Shown here: positions 36,187 to 49,120 of the stretch, one piece after another
Layout: the number at the start of each line of letters is the position of its first letter
How positions within the stretch are numbered: position 1 is the stretch's first letter
DNA from: Dacryopinax spathularia
Taxonomy: Eukaryota; Basidiomycota; Dacrymycetes; Dacrymycetales; Dacrymycetaceae
NCBI GenBank assembly: GCA_037974965.1
Contig: JBBPFI010000006.1
Location: 930,001 to 994,000, forward strand
Reading direction: 5' to 3'
Length of the DNA: 64,000 nt
The notes under the pieces: model-generated
Database searches by the model: none
Told to the model about the DNA's origin: nothing
Seen by the model: only the letters and a program-made list of their open reading frames with translations
Program-made: the position numbers and the translations under genes

Positions 36187-37878
36187 GGGTATGCCGCAGT
36201 TGCCCGGCGACGACAGCGAGCGGATGAGCCAGAAATGTGTCGTAAGCCGCCTCGACTGCAACACGCTGCAACAGCGTGTCGGTCCCCTGCGTCACCAACG
36301 TCGGCGCGGCAACTGCGCCCGCTATTGCCTGCTGACAAAGCTTTACATGGCCCGACCGGCGTTGTTGTTCCTCCTCGTCAGCCTTGTTTAGCCTGGACTA
36401 CAATCGACAGCACGAAGCCATTATTGGTGCGCCATTGAGTTATACCAGTATCCATTCAATGGCTAGGCTAGAAGACCATCTGAATAGTCACGGACCTGGC
36501 GCGCTCTACTACGCACTTCGTGCACTACGGTGCACTCGCTTGCTGGCTCCAAGCATCTATCGACAATTTGGCCTTGGCTCAATGTCGGCAACATACACCG
36601 CTCATCTCACATCCTCTCCACCGCTGCATCGTGTATTAGGAGAAATGGATCGTCTGTAGATGAATAGCCTCTGGTGGGCGAAGCTGAAATACAAGATCCG
36701 GCGGCAAGGGAAAGCCGCAGATGTCCCGCGCCAATCTGCGATGGCGCGTTAACAGGCATCCCAGCCTCCGCGGCTCTATCACGGCCAGCATCGATGACTT
36801 GACTTCATCTCACTCGACTTGAGGCTTTTACTAGCGAAGGACAAGGACGGCCCCAACGAGGAAGCTTGTTGGATTGGACGAGCTTCACTCTTCGTCGCGA
36901 AGCCGAAGATGGCGAAGATGAACCGCTGGCAGAGGCGAAAAGGGTCGGACTCCAGATGCTCAGGATGAGAATCGTGAACAGGAGATTGACTCGTCCTTCT
37001 GTGGCATAAATAATGACGCAGGCTGCGTTGAGATCGAGGCCTGCTGTAAGTCGACAAATCCTTGCGCGTTGATTGGTGGACCTGACCGGAATCTATTTAA
37101 GGAAGCAGCAAGAAGCTTGCGTTGGAATGGGAATCGAAATCGATCCACTCCGCCAATCATCAGGCCGTCGCAATCGGAGCCTGAAGCCCACGATCTGTCC
37201 TCGTGCGCGCTGCTGATACGTCCAATCCTCGCTCGGATAATGAGGACGGCAAGGCTCAGACGACCTCCTGGGACACGCTCCTGGTGCAAGTCCAAGTCAT
37301 CGTGGATATCGTGCTGTCGGAAGGATAGAAAGAATGGGGAGGAAGAAGGCACATTAGACCAGAGCAAGAAGGGCAGCTTAAACGTTTGATGGCGGGGCCG
37401 GAACCATCGGCTATGGCCCGACCCTATGGGAGGAGAGATGGTGGAGGACTTCCTATCGATGAAAGGAGAAGAAAGAAGGGTTCTGCGGGTGCACATGCAC
37501 CGCGCTCCACCAATCGCCTGGCTCGGATTACGGCCAGCGGGGGATGCATGTCAAAATGGCAACTACCACACAGCAACCTGCGCTTTCCGCGGAGAGGAAG
37601 GCGGGCAACTTTGTGTTTGTCTGGTCACGCTCCTCGCTGCAATCCTTGCCCGCACTGCCTGCCCGCGCTTGATGACGCGTCCCAAATGGACGAACTCTCA
37701 TTGGCTGGTCGTTTTCTCCGTCACGAGCCTAAGAATGCCTGAGAATGCACTCTGCGATGGAGTATATGTACGGCGGCCTCGCAGCAGCTCACCGACATCG
37801 CTCAGATCAGCGTACTTGGCTCTCAGCTCTCAATACCTCGACTACCCAGTCTCTCCAGCTCATCCACTCTAATCACCA
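36187..37878. other. 1.7-kb divergent region between DHHC and CCC1 genes
   Basis: Several open frames occur (for example 36384-36659 + and 36960-37496 -), but none shows family motifs, plausible introns or protein-like composition. An ATTGG (inverted CCAAT) lies at about 37070. It is best read as two promoters plus unexplained sequence. Confidence 0.45.
37763..37770 (+). promoter_or_regulatory. TATA-like element of CCC1
   Basis: TATATGTA 109 bases before the ATG at 37879, followed by a CT/CA-rich leader. Confidence 0.35.
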
Positions 37879-38963
37879 ATGGCTTCCAACAACACTCCCA
37901 TGGCTGTTGCTCTGCCTCCTCGTGAGACCGCCGCCGGCAATGTCTGGACTACGACTCCGGCCGAGCTCCCCACGCCCGCCCAGGAATGTGCTCTCCCTGA
38001 GACCTCCTGCTGCAGGGGTACTGGCGTGAAGAAGGAGAGGAAGCTCCTGGATCCTGATGTCGTCCGTGATCTGTGAGTGCCCTTGCTTGCCGCGAGAGAG
38101 CGAGACTGACACCTTTCCAGCGTCATCGGGCTTTCTGATGGTCTCACGGTGCCCTTCGCCTTGACCGCCGGTCTTTCCAGCACTGGCAACTCTCGCATCG
38201 TCGTTCTCGGTGGTGTCGCTGAGCTCATCTCTGGCGCGATTTCCATGGGCGTTGGCGGGTTCCTGGCCTCCTCCGCCGAGCGCGATCACTTCCACTTCAT
38301 GAAGAAGCAGACCCATGAGCGCGTCGTCCGTCTGTGCGAGGGCGAGATGGGTCGTCAAGTCCACGAGATCCTTGGCCCCGTCGGCATCGATGAGAAGGCA
38401 TCCCAGCTCGTGGCCAACGAACTCCGCAGGGTCGAGGAGATCCGTTACAGCGCCGACGGCAAGGAGATCCGTCGCCGTCATTCTGCTCAGAAGACGGCCG
38501 ATGCTGAAAAGGGCAGCCAGACCGAGTCTGAGGCAGCCGAAGAGGAGGACATGGGTCTCACCGCATTTCTTCTCAAGTTTGGCGAGGGCATGGAAGACAT
38601 CCCTATCAGTCGCCTGTACATCTCGGCACTCACCATCGGCTCTGGCTACCTCTTCGGTGGTATCATCCCTCTCCTCCCGTACTTCTGGATTTCGCCCGCC
38701 TACCTCGCTCTGTATTGGTCTATCCTCATCACCGGCCTCGTCCTGTTGGCTTTCGGTGCAGTAAAAGCCTACTTCACGTGCGTCGCACCCGCCTATGCAA
38801 TCCCGTGCCGAAGCTAACCAGATTTAACAGGGGTGGAGCCGTCACTTGGAAGGGCTATGTCTGGGGCGCAATCAGCATGCTCGCTGTTGGTGGCTTCGCG
38901 GCAGGCAGCTCCTTCGGCATTGTCTACGCCATCAATACGCGCCTTGGAGAAGGCTCTTGCTAA
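37879..38963 (+). CDS. CCC1: Vacuolar iron (manganese) transporter, CCC1/VIT1 family
   Basis: About 327 residues in three exons. After a cysteine-containing N-terminus the core starts VIGLSDGLTVPFALTAGLSS, the family-defining first membrane helix. The second helix is ELISGAISMGVGGFLASSAE, with the conserved Asp, Met and Glu residues of the transport path. A cytosolic acidic loop (CEGEMGRQVHEILGP, then a Glu-rich run) corresponds to the metal-binding domain. The remaining spans are near ISALTIGSGYLFGGIIPLLP, YLALYWSILITGLVLLAFGA and GYVWGAISMLAVGGFAAGSS. Yeast Ccc1 moves Fe2+/Mn2+ into the vacuole in exchange for protons and protects against iron overload. Introns are at about 38074-38121 and 38778-38830. 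The start is the first ATG. Length and topology match the family. Confidence 0.94.
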
Positions 38964-39625
38964 GCACATTCGACCTGACCGATGCGCCTTCGAGAAGGAG
39001 AAGAAGACCTGGTTCTCCTCCACACCAATCAGCTGTTTCGGGATCGGTTTCGTGCTGAGAAGCTAGGAGGAACGTAGGTGTCTATCGGTACAGGCGTGCT
39101 TTTCAAAAGAGGACTTTCCAATCTCCTTCCTCACTGTCTCCTTTTCCCATTGCAAGGGTTCGGATAACTCCCTACTACCTCACGTCCTAACGCACTTGTA
39201 TTCCTTCCCACGCACATACCTAGACGAATGTTCACGAGTTGTACCATCACGTGCCTGACTCGTACGCTTGTCGATCGTGCGCGACAGCTCCCGAACGAAG
39301 CAAGGCGTCGCGATCGTAGCAGCTTCAGTGCTCGTTCCTCCATCCCTGCTGTCTGACGTCTTTGCCTGGGACTTGGGGGGACCAATTACGCCGATTCCGA
39401 AGAGCTGGGTCTGGATGACGCGCAGTTGCCTTCATTCCTCACGACGAAGCCACCCTCCTCGATCCCTGTCCCCAGCTTCTTCGACTTGCACAGTCACGAG
39501 TTCCGATCACGTTTGCGAGCGAGAATAGTATATAAACCTCTTCCGTCAGGCCGTTAGACGAAAACATCTCTTGCCGTTTCATCCCGAACGCGTACTATCA
39601 AAACCCAACCAAAAGCTCTACCATC
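38964..39625. other. Intergenic: CCC1 3' flank and Con-6 promoter
   Basis: A CCAAT lies at about 39383 and a TATA box at 39529. No gene is supported. Confidence 0.5.
39529..39536 (+). promoter_or_regulatory. TATA box of the Con-6 gene
   Basis: TATATAAA 90 bases before the ATG at 39626; the best TATA match in the window, consistent with a strongly regulated gene. Confidence 0.6.
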
Positions 39626-40108
39626 ATGTCCACTGGTAACGTCATCGGCGGTGAGCATATACCTGCATAGATGCGTCTGGACCCACGCTGAACATCGACT
39701 GCAGGCCACAAGGCTAACCTCTCGAACAAGAACACCAGCGAGGTACGTTATATGCGCATATATGCACCCCGAGTCACGCCGTGCTGACTGTATTCGGCAG
39801 GAGTCGAAGCAGCACTCGAAGGAGGAGCTCGAGCGCCTCGAGGCCGAGGGAGCTACCACTCAGGGCGAAGCCGATGATGGTAACAAGAATGAGGGCAACG
39901 TCATCGGGTACGTGCATATACGCTGCATATATGCGCCTCGTTGCTGACAGACGCCAACAGAGGCCATAAGGCTAACTTGAAGGTATGTTCGCCTGCTTCC
40001 CGGGTACGAGTCGTGAACTAACGCGTTTGTCGGTAGAATCCCAATACCAGCGAGGAGTCCAAGGAGCACTCGAAGCAGGTTCTGAGCGAGCACGGCGTCG
40101 ACGTGTAG
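39626..40108 (+). CDS. Conidiation protein 6 (Con-6) family, two repeats
   Basis: An 87-residue hydrophilic protein in five exons; more than half of the gene is intron. It has two Con-6 repeats of about 34 residues, each opening NVIGGHKANL and continuing (N/P)NTSEESK(Q/E)HSK. They are separated by an acidic linker LEAEGATTQGEADDGNKNEG. The family is named for Neurospora con-6, a small protein abundant in conidia; members occur widely in filamentous fungi and are often stress- or development-induced. The biochemical role is unknown; disorder-rich, heat-soluble behaviour is plausible. Introns at 39651-39704, 39743-39800, 39908-39960 and about 39982-40035 all obey GT..AG and keep both repeats in frame. 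The second and third introns hold exact GCATATATGC palindromes and the first a one-mismatch copy. Confidence 0.9.
39743..39800 (+). repeat. Con-6 intron 2 with GCATATATGC
   Basis: Palindrome at 39756-39765, preceded by TTATATGC so that TATATGCGCATATA forms a second, overlapping inverted repeat. Confidence 0.85.
39908..39960 (+). repeat. Con-6 intron 3 with GCATATATGC
   Basis: Palindrome at 39925-39934, preceded 12 bases earlier by the half-copy GCATATACGC. Confidence 0.85.
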
Positions 40109-40803
40109 ATAGGAGCAAAGACGATCATGTACCAGAAGTAGCCTGTATGCCCATGCTGCACCGTTACCAGTAAACCGAACAGTTCACGTCTAACCCGGGC
40201 TGCTCGGGCTGCTCGCCGAGTAATGTTATTGCAGCGAATCCTAGATGCACGTTTCTTCTGATGTCCACATGCCGAGAAGGGGATTCACTTCGGCCGAGGT
40301 AACAAGGAATGGCCAGCGTTGACACGAGATAAGTACGCGCCTCGCGCCAGCGACGTCACTCAGGGTGAAGCCTCCAAGCTTAGGAACGCCTTGGTGCGAA
40401 TGTCATCTCGAAATACAGAGGACATACTGACGAAGTGCTCAAGACAACAAAGTTGAGTGCACAGCAACTGGGCACAGTCACGTAATTGTAGCAAATGAAG
40501 AAGCGCGAATTTGAATTCCTCCACTGGGCTATGAAAGGCAACCGCAGTTGCCTTTTTTCGTCAGGGTCCAGCAGCTGAAGAAGAGAGTGGGGAATGAATG
40601 ACAACTTAATCTCCCACGGACGGAGGCATCTCCGACTGAGAGCCAATAGCCGACATGTGATGGTCCGAGCTCCGGTCATCCAACCGCCCCTATCAAAGCC
40701 CTCAACACGAACAGTATTTCATCTGCAACGACCACCAGCTAAACGACGATACAACATCCCGCTGACGACAACACATCGACACGACTAATCCCCAACAACA
40801 ATC
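40109..40803. other. Intergenic: Con-6 3' flank and OAT promoter
   Basis: A partial CRE-like GACGTCAC lies at about 40350. The last 100 bases are an A/C-rich leader. No gene is supported. Confidence 0.5.
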
Positions 40804-42503
<1,700 letters not shown>

Positions 42504-42827
42504 TGAGTATCTTTGAGTAGTTGCAATCTGGACAGATGATACGTGCCATGCATACTATACGCATCTCTAGCCGTAATTTGCATAATTCATCTCCTTGAAG
42601 AGCATGTAACTATCCCTGTTAGCAAGACTTGGTAGCTGGTTCGACTGCTGTTAGACCTTGCTGCACTCAACCAGCTGCCCAGTTGCGACATGCGTCGCCG
42701 GTATGGCAACAATTTCTACCCGTCGACGTTCGGTGGAAGCACTTGCAGAACGCGACAATCCATTGACTGGCTCACGCAGTATTACAGAAACACATCTAGC
42801 GTACGTAACCGAGGCCCTCCTCCACCT
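42504..42827. other. Convergent intergenic stretch
   Basis: 3' flanks of OAT (+) and lysyl-tRNA synthetase (-). A GGTTCGA at 42638 resembles a tRNA T-loop but no tRNA can be folded around it. Confidence 0.5.
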
Positions 42828-44980
42828 CTAAATCTGGCCCGAATGCGGCGCCTGCGCATCCGGCTTCATAGCCGGGAACAGCAGCACCTCCTTAATATTC
42901 GGCGAATCCGTGAGGAACATGACCAAGCGATCAATCCCGAGGCCCCAGCCGCCCGTAGGTGGAAGACCATGCTCAAGCGCATCGACGAACGTCTCGTCTA
43001 TCCCCTGGGCCTCGTCGTCCCCCGCTGCTTTTTGCGCCGCTTGCTGCTCGAACCGGATGCGTTGCTCGAAGGGGTCGTTTAGCTCGGTATAGGCGTTGCA
43101 GAACTCTTTGGTGCACATGAAGCCTTCGAAGCGCTCGCAGAGGCCGGGGCGGGAACGGTGGTACTTGGCGAGAGGGGACATGATCTGCGGGTGGCCGACT
43201 AATGACTTTGTCAGCCCCGGCGTGCTGCGGGATGTGGGAAGAGGAAGAGGAAGAGGAAGGAGGACTTACCGATGAAGCTCGGGCTAATGCACTGCGACTC
43301 GATGAACTCGCCGACAAGCTTGTCCAGCAAACGCGCCGTCGTCCTCGGTGCCCCGCACTCGACATTATGTTTCTCGCACTGCTCGCTCAGCATAACCCTC
43401 GTCTCTTCGCTGTTCCACTCGTCCCCGACGGGCATCTTCACCCCCAAACACTGCTCGAGCGTCTCGACCATGTCGAACCGCTTCCACGGCCGCTTGAACT
43501 CGAGCTGGTACTCTTTCTTCCCCTCTCCCGGGCCCTCGGGGTGGAACGTCAGCTGCGTCTTGCCCCCCGTGATGTACTTGACCATCCCCTCCACCAGGGC
43601 TTCGGTCATGTCCATAATGTCGTACATGTCCGCATAGGCCATGTAGAACTCGCAGATCGAGAACTCGGGGTTGTGCGTCAGGTCAATGCCTTCATTACGG
43701 AATACCCGGCCGATCTCGTAGACGCGGTCGAGGCCGCCAACCACGAGCTCCTTGAGGTAGAGCTCGGGGGCGATACGCAGGTAGAGGTCGAGCTTGAGGT
43801 CGTTGTGGTGCGTGATGAAGGGCTTGGCGGTCGCTCCTCCGGCAATCATGGACATCATGGGAGTTTCGACCTGCTCGCACGTTAGCACTTATTCCGGAGA
43901 GAAAGGAACAGGCATACCTCCAAGAACCCTTGTGCATCGAAGAATCTCCTGATGTAGTTGATGACCTTGCTCCTCGTGATAAAGATATTCCTCGTGTGCT
44001 CATTCAGGATCAAGTCAAGATACCGCTTCCTATATCTCGTCTCCTGATCCTTCAACCCAGTATGCTTCGGCAACTGATGCAGATTAGGCGACAAGAGCTG
44101 CATATGCGTCGGCGAAATCGACAGCTCTCCTGCCTTGGACCGCGCGGGCGAGCCAACAACACCAACAATATCGCCCCGGCGGAACGTATCGTGCCATTCT
44201 CCAAAGGGCGTCGTAGGCGGTTCCGTCCCCTCCGGGGCGTTAGGGTGCGGCTGCGGCTTGTGGTAGTTCGCCTGAGCGAGGATCTGGACTTTCGCGCCAT
44301 CGGCGTGCAGGTCGTAGAACCGCAGGTTCTGCCCGGAAGAACGGATGTTCTGGATCCGACCGGCGAGGGAGACGACGACGCTGTCGTCCCTCCCTCCATT
44401 GGCGATCCGTCCTGGTGCACCGTATTCGGCCACGAAGTCGGGGACGGACATGGTGACCTTGAACTTGTGCGGGTAGGGGTGCGTGAGTGGGTTCTCCTTC
44501 AGCTTGTTGACTTGCCGCGAGCGGAGCTCGAAGTATTGCTGAATGGAGGTCAGGCTTCTGGAAGCGATGACGAGGAACGGTTGTTGCGTACACTTGGAGT
44601 CAGCTCATCCTCGTCGACACCGGCGTCCTTCGCCTTGGGCTTCGAAGCAGCAGCAGCGACGGCAGCAGCCGTCTGTGCAGCCTGTCTCTCTGCCTTCTTG
44701 GCCTCACGCTCTCTCTGCTGCAGGCGACGCTTCAGCTCGCTGCAGACCGCTCAGTCCTAAGTATCTTGCTTGTGATCACACGAGCGCACCTTTTGGAGAT
44801 CTTTTCGCCTGTCAATGGGTCGACATGTGATGGCGCAACGGCCTCATTTGCTGGTGGTTGACCAGTAGGCACAGGGGGCTGTCCAGACATCTTTCTAAAG
44901 TATATGGAGGTGCGTTGTTGAGGAATGTAGCGACGGTTATATGCGATTGGTCGAGTCAGTCGCGAGAGGATGAATCGCAT
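42828..44980 (-). CDS. KRS1: Lysyl-tRNA synthetase, class II, with alternative mitochondrial start
   Basis: About 625 residues from the upstream ATG (44980) or about 595 from the second in-frame ATG (44890). The eukaryotic Lys/Ala-rich helical extension is followed by an OB-fold anticodon-binding domain ([16 protein letters not shown] onwards). Class II motifs follow: motif 1 region [21 protein letters not shown], motif 2 [20 protein letters not shown] and motif 3 [19 protein letters not shown]. All catalytic signatures are intact; it charges tRNA-Lys. The 30 residues between the two ATGs ([11 protein letters not shown]... to FRK) have many Arg, no Asp or Glu and hydrophobic spacing, like a mitochondrial presequence; the second start gives [10 protein letters not shown], a typical cytosolic form. 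One gene probably serves both compartments. It shares a 224-bp divergent promoter with the Ariadne gene. Confidence 0.95.
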
Positions 44981-45204
44981 GCGACTTTCGACGTCAGCCA
45001 ACGAACGCGCGAAAAATCCAATGCGGCCCTTCTTTCACCGGTGCTGCTGTTAGGGCGGGTGATGAGGGAAGGGACCCCAGAAGTATGTAAGTATGGGGTC
45101 TCACTCTGCCTCGCTTCGGTCGCGCGAGTGGGCGGCACAGCGGTGTGTGTGATAGCGGACGTCCGAGGGAGCGGCGGTCACTGAGTCGATCCGTCAGCGT
45201 GTCA

Positions 45205-47426
45205 ATGGGAAAGCGCGCTCGCACTCTCTCAAATACAAGCGACAACAACGACGACGACGACCATTTATCTCATACTACTAGAAGAAAGCGTGTAGCCACC
45301 TCCTCATCTTACTCGCCATCAGCGCTACCTACTCCTACTTCTACAAAGCAAATGTCGGACGACGCAATGTCAGACTACTACTCCGATGAGGAGATGGGTA
45401 AGCAGCACAACAAAGTCCCCTATCGTGCGACCTGTTGGTTACTGACGTTTGCTGGCCTTGTGAACAGAGTACAACTACTCGGATGCCGATCAAGATGCGG
45501 ACGATGTAGATCTAGAGAACGAGGAAGACGAGGACTATGCTCAGTTCACGCCTGCTGTACCGGGCAAGAAGTCGCTGCCCTGGGAGGTCGAGTATGAGAG
45601 TCTAGCACCTGATCAGTTGCGAGAGATCGTCAATAAGGATGTCGACCATGTTGCTGGCATCTTTGGTGTAGAGGTACGCGTTGTCGATCCACTCTGATCA
45701 ATTACTCGTGCTCATCGTATATGCAGCCCGAGATCGCGCGAGCATTGCTCAGACACTACAAGTGGAACAAAGAGCGGCTTATTGAGCAGTACATGGACTC
45801 GCCCGAACGAGTGCTGGCCGCTGCTGGCCTTCCACCACAACCCGGTTCCCTCTCCCCTTCCACTTCCCGTGCCACCCTCCCGTCCACCAAGTCGTCCTCC
45901 AAGACCAAGACGTTCTCATGCCCTATCTGCGCCTCCACCCAACCGATCGACATGGCCATGGCCCTCCCATGCGGGCACACGTTCTGCAGCGAGTGCTGGG
46001 AGATGTACCTCGTTGCCAAGATTAAGGACGAGGGTGAGAGCGATGTGCGATGTATGGAGGAAGGGTGCGCGATGCGCATCCCGACCGCCTGGATGAAGAA
46101 GCTGCTTGATCCGCCTACCTATGCTAGGTACGCGCTAGTACCCTCCATTTCAATACACTCGCTAACTTGTCCATCAGATATCAAGAGCTTCTCCTAGCAG
46201 CATACGTTGCCGACAACAAGAACTTCCGCTTCTGCCCCTACCCCTCCTGCGACCTCACCGTCATGACCCCCAACTTCTCCCCCACCCCCTCAGCCCTCGC
46301 CACCACCGTCCCCACCGTGCACTGCGGCCACGGCCACACCTTCTGCTTTGGCTGCGGCGAGCAGCAGGATCATCGTCCGCTGATCTGCGCAGTCGTCAAG
46401 CTCTGGCTGCGAAAGTGCGCCGATGATAGCGAGACTGCGAACTGGATCAAGAGCAATACGAAGGAGTGCCCGAAGTGTGTGAGCACGATTGAGAAGAATG
46501 GGGGTTGCAAGTGAGTTATGTCCACTTTCCTTGTAAAACAACGAGCTAAACTCCTCCTAGCCATATGACATGCAAGAAGTGCAAGCATGAGTGAGTCATC
46601 TCTTTCGAAATCCTGTACTTTGTGCTGATTCAGCTTTTCTCAGATTTTGCTGGGTCTGCATGGGCCCATGGTCTGAGCATGGTACGGCATGGTACAACTG
46701 CAATAGGTATGACGAGAAAGCTGGTGTCGAGGCGCGTGACGCACAGTCACGAAGTCGTGCCAGCCTTGAGCGATACCTCCACGTACGTTGCCATTCCCCC
46801 CTTTCACCCGGACAGATTCTGACACGTCCTGGTAGTACTACAACCGGTATGCGAACCACGAGCAGTCCGCGCGGCTCGACCGTGAGCTGTACGCCAAGAC
46901 GGAGAAGAAGATGGAGGAGATGCAGATCGCCAGCGAGTTAACCTGGATCGAAGTCCAATTCGCGAAGCGAGCCGTCGACGAGCTCGTCCGGTGCCGCACC
47001 ACGCTCAAATGGACGTACGCGATGGCCTTCTACCTCGAGAAGAACAACGAGACGATCATGTTCGAGGACAACCAGCGGGATCTGGAGCGCGCAGTTGAGG
47101 AGCTGTCCGAGCTGCTGGAGAGCCCGATCGAGCCGTCGACCATCTCGGAGCTGAGGTCGAAGATGACCAATTTGACCGTGTATGGTGCGTACATCTTGCT
47201 TCTGCTTCTGTTTAGAAGAACGTGCAGGGTGCTGATAGTCGCATGCAGTCCAGAAGCGGAACGAGATCATGCTGAACGACACTGCTCAGAAGTATCAGGA
47301 CGGCGCATGGGTGTGGAACGTTTCTGTACGTCCCTCCTCCTTCTCCTTCTCCTCCCCTTCCTTCCATTCCTTCGCCCGTTCCATCAGGAACTAACACCTC
47401 ATTTTCAACAGATTCCGGAATTCTAG
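45205..47426 (+). CDS. RBR E3 ubiquitin ligase, Ariadne-1 type
   Basis: About 570 residues in about ten exons. A Ser/Asp-rich N-terminus with a basic RRKR cluster and an acidic run precedes a UBA-like region (LAPDQLREIVNKDVDHVAGI, then ALLRHYKWNKERLIEQYMDS). RING1 is CPICAST then CGHTFCSECWEMYL. The IBR includes FCPYPSCD and HTFCFGCGEQQDHRP. RING2 is CPKCVSTIEKNGGCNHMTC, whose cysteine in GGCNHM is the catalytic one that carries ubiquitin; it is split by an intron just after GGC. The C-terminal Ariadne helical domain follows, ending NDTAQKYQDGAWVWNVSIPEF. Ariadne-1 ligases work with UBCH7-type E2s and neddylated cullin-RING ligases. The RING2 cysteine is present, so activity is expected. The first ATG is chosen. 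Confidence 0.94.
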
Positions 47427-47969
47427 ACACATTCGGACTAGAGATCTCGGTCCTCCTCTCCTCTTTACCCAACCCCACGCTATTCCTCCCCCTGCCACGT
47501 ACTCTGAGCCGCGATCACTGCGATCCTTGCTCACCGCACCGCACCCACCTACCTCACATCCGCACTCTCCTTCTGTGTCTCTCATTCTCATTTCCTGCAC
47601 GCCATGCCACATTAGTCGTCGGGGGACAGTTTCCCCTCATCCGTGTACTTATGAGTATCCCGCAATATCAAGCTACATTTCAAGGAAGGAGTAGTTAGGG
47701 AGTGTTGCATCTTTCGTGCTATCGAGAATATTGCTCACGTTGCCTACACTCCGTCAAGGGTCGGGAGGTTGTAAGTCTCCTAGGTGACTCTGTTCTTCAA
47801 GCTCCTTAACCCACGTTGGTACATCACATCTATCCCTTGACCAGCCTATGCCAAGGACAGAACTGCACGTCCAGGTACTACAGCTGTTCCATTACGAAAA
47901 ATACAGACAGGTCAGACTATTATACACGCTGGTCGACATATCACCGCCCTCCCGCCTCCAACATCTTCC
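47427..47969. other. Convergent intergenic stretch
   Basis: 3' flanks of the Ariadne gene (+) and the SDR gene (-). Pyrimidine-rich near 47440-47520. No gene is supported. Confidence 0.5.
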
Positions 47970-49120
47970 TCACTCCGACAGATACTGCTTCACAATCTGC
48001 GGCACGGCCGGATCGACCTTCGAAAGCTCCTCGATCGTCTCCTCCTACAACCCACCATCAGCAACCCGAACTACTTCCCAGCACACATCACTCACCCAAA
48101 GCCTCTCCTTGATCCTCTTCCCCCTCTCGCTCCTCACCAACTCGCTCGGCACCCCCACACTACAGCTCTCCGAATACAGCCCCGTCTTCCCGTCCAATTC
48201 CTTCGCCACAGCAGCGAACACGAGCGTGCGCGAGCCGACTTCTGTGCGCCTCGCTAGAAGCTGCGTACGGAGCCACATGCCCCAGGATTGGACGTGCCTG
48301 ACTAGCTGAGAACGACAGAAGCCGGGGTCGACTGTGTGGATGCCTAGCGGGGTTGAGGGGGGGAGATGTTCCGCTAGAGCCATGGTGGAGAAGACGTTCA
48401 GCACTACGAGCAGACTGTCAGCTTCTGGACGGCGAGGGATGGGAGGAACGTGGGAACTGGAAGGAAGGTAGACGCACGTTTTGTGAGCGCGTATCGATAC
48501 TGCATCTTGTCGGGCTTGCAATGATATTTGCTGCTCAAAAATCGAAGCATCTTGATCCCCTCCACGTCCGCCTCGGGCACATCGTCAAACGTGTGATGCA
48601 AGCCCGAAGTAACAATCACGATCCTCGGCGTAGGTGGATCCGCCTTAGCAGCCAGGAGGAAGGGCAGCATGCGGATCGCGAGCAAGCAAGTGGAAAGATG
48701 GTTCACTTGGAGCATGAGCTCCCAGCCGTCTTCGGTCGTTTCGTACTCCCGTTGCGCGACCGCCGCGTTCAGCACTAGAAGGTCCAGCTTGCCACCGCCT
48801 TCTCGCGCAAAGCGCTCGCAGAACGCCTCCACGCTGGAAAACTTGGACTGATCGATCTCCCAACTCTCCACTTTGCCCACTTTCCCCTTGCTGGCAGATT
48901 CGATCTCCTTGACCGCTTGCGCGCCCTTTGCAGCAGAGCGGGAAGTGATTATCAGTCTTGCTGGGCCGAGGGAGGCGAGGTGCTTGGCGGCTTCTAGACC
49001 TAGGCCGACGTTCCCGCCTGTGAGGACGACCGTTCGGCCTGTGAGGGGGCGAGAGAAGGAGGGGACGGAGGGGAGGGGCATATATTGCGAGTAGATGAAC
49101 TTTCCGATAGGGAACGGCAT
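47970..49120 (-). CDS. Short-chain dehydrogenase/reductase, RDH/WWOX-like
   Basis: About 342 residues in three exons. The N-terminus MPFPIGKFIYSQYMPLPSVP precedes the NAD(P)-binding motif VVLTGGNVGLGLEAAKHL (T-G-x3-G-x-G). Next come LLVLNAAVAQREY (NAAV in place of the usual NNAG), VNHLSTCLL, the catalytic serine in IVIVTSGLHHTF and the catalytic pair in YRYALTK (Y-x3-K), joined by an intron to LLNVFSTMALAEHL. The end after a second intron (GTGAGT...GTTGTAG) is EETIEELSKVDP...QYLSE. TSR and RS after the second strand favour NADPH. The serine, tyrosine and lysine are all present, so it should be an active reductase; the substrate is unknown. It resembles retinol-dehydrogenase/WW-domain oxidoreductase-type fungal SDRs. 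Confidence 0.9.

Noticed and set aside
36960-37496. 178-codon minus-strand frame between DHHC and CCC1
   Set aside because: No family motif, Ser/Arg-rich composition of random translation and no supporting splice structure.
42638-42648. GGTTCGACTGC resembling a tRNA T-loop / B box
   Set aside because: No A box at the right distance and no acceptor or anticodon stem could be drawn.
43202-43885. 227-codon plus-strand frame
   Set aside because: Antisense shadow of the lysyl-tRNA synthetase catalytic exon.
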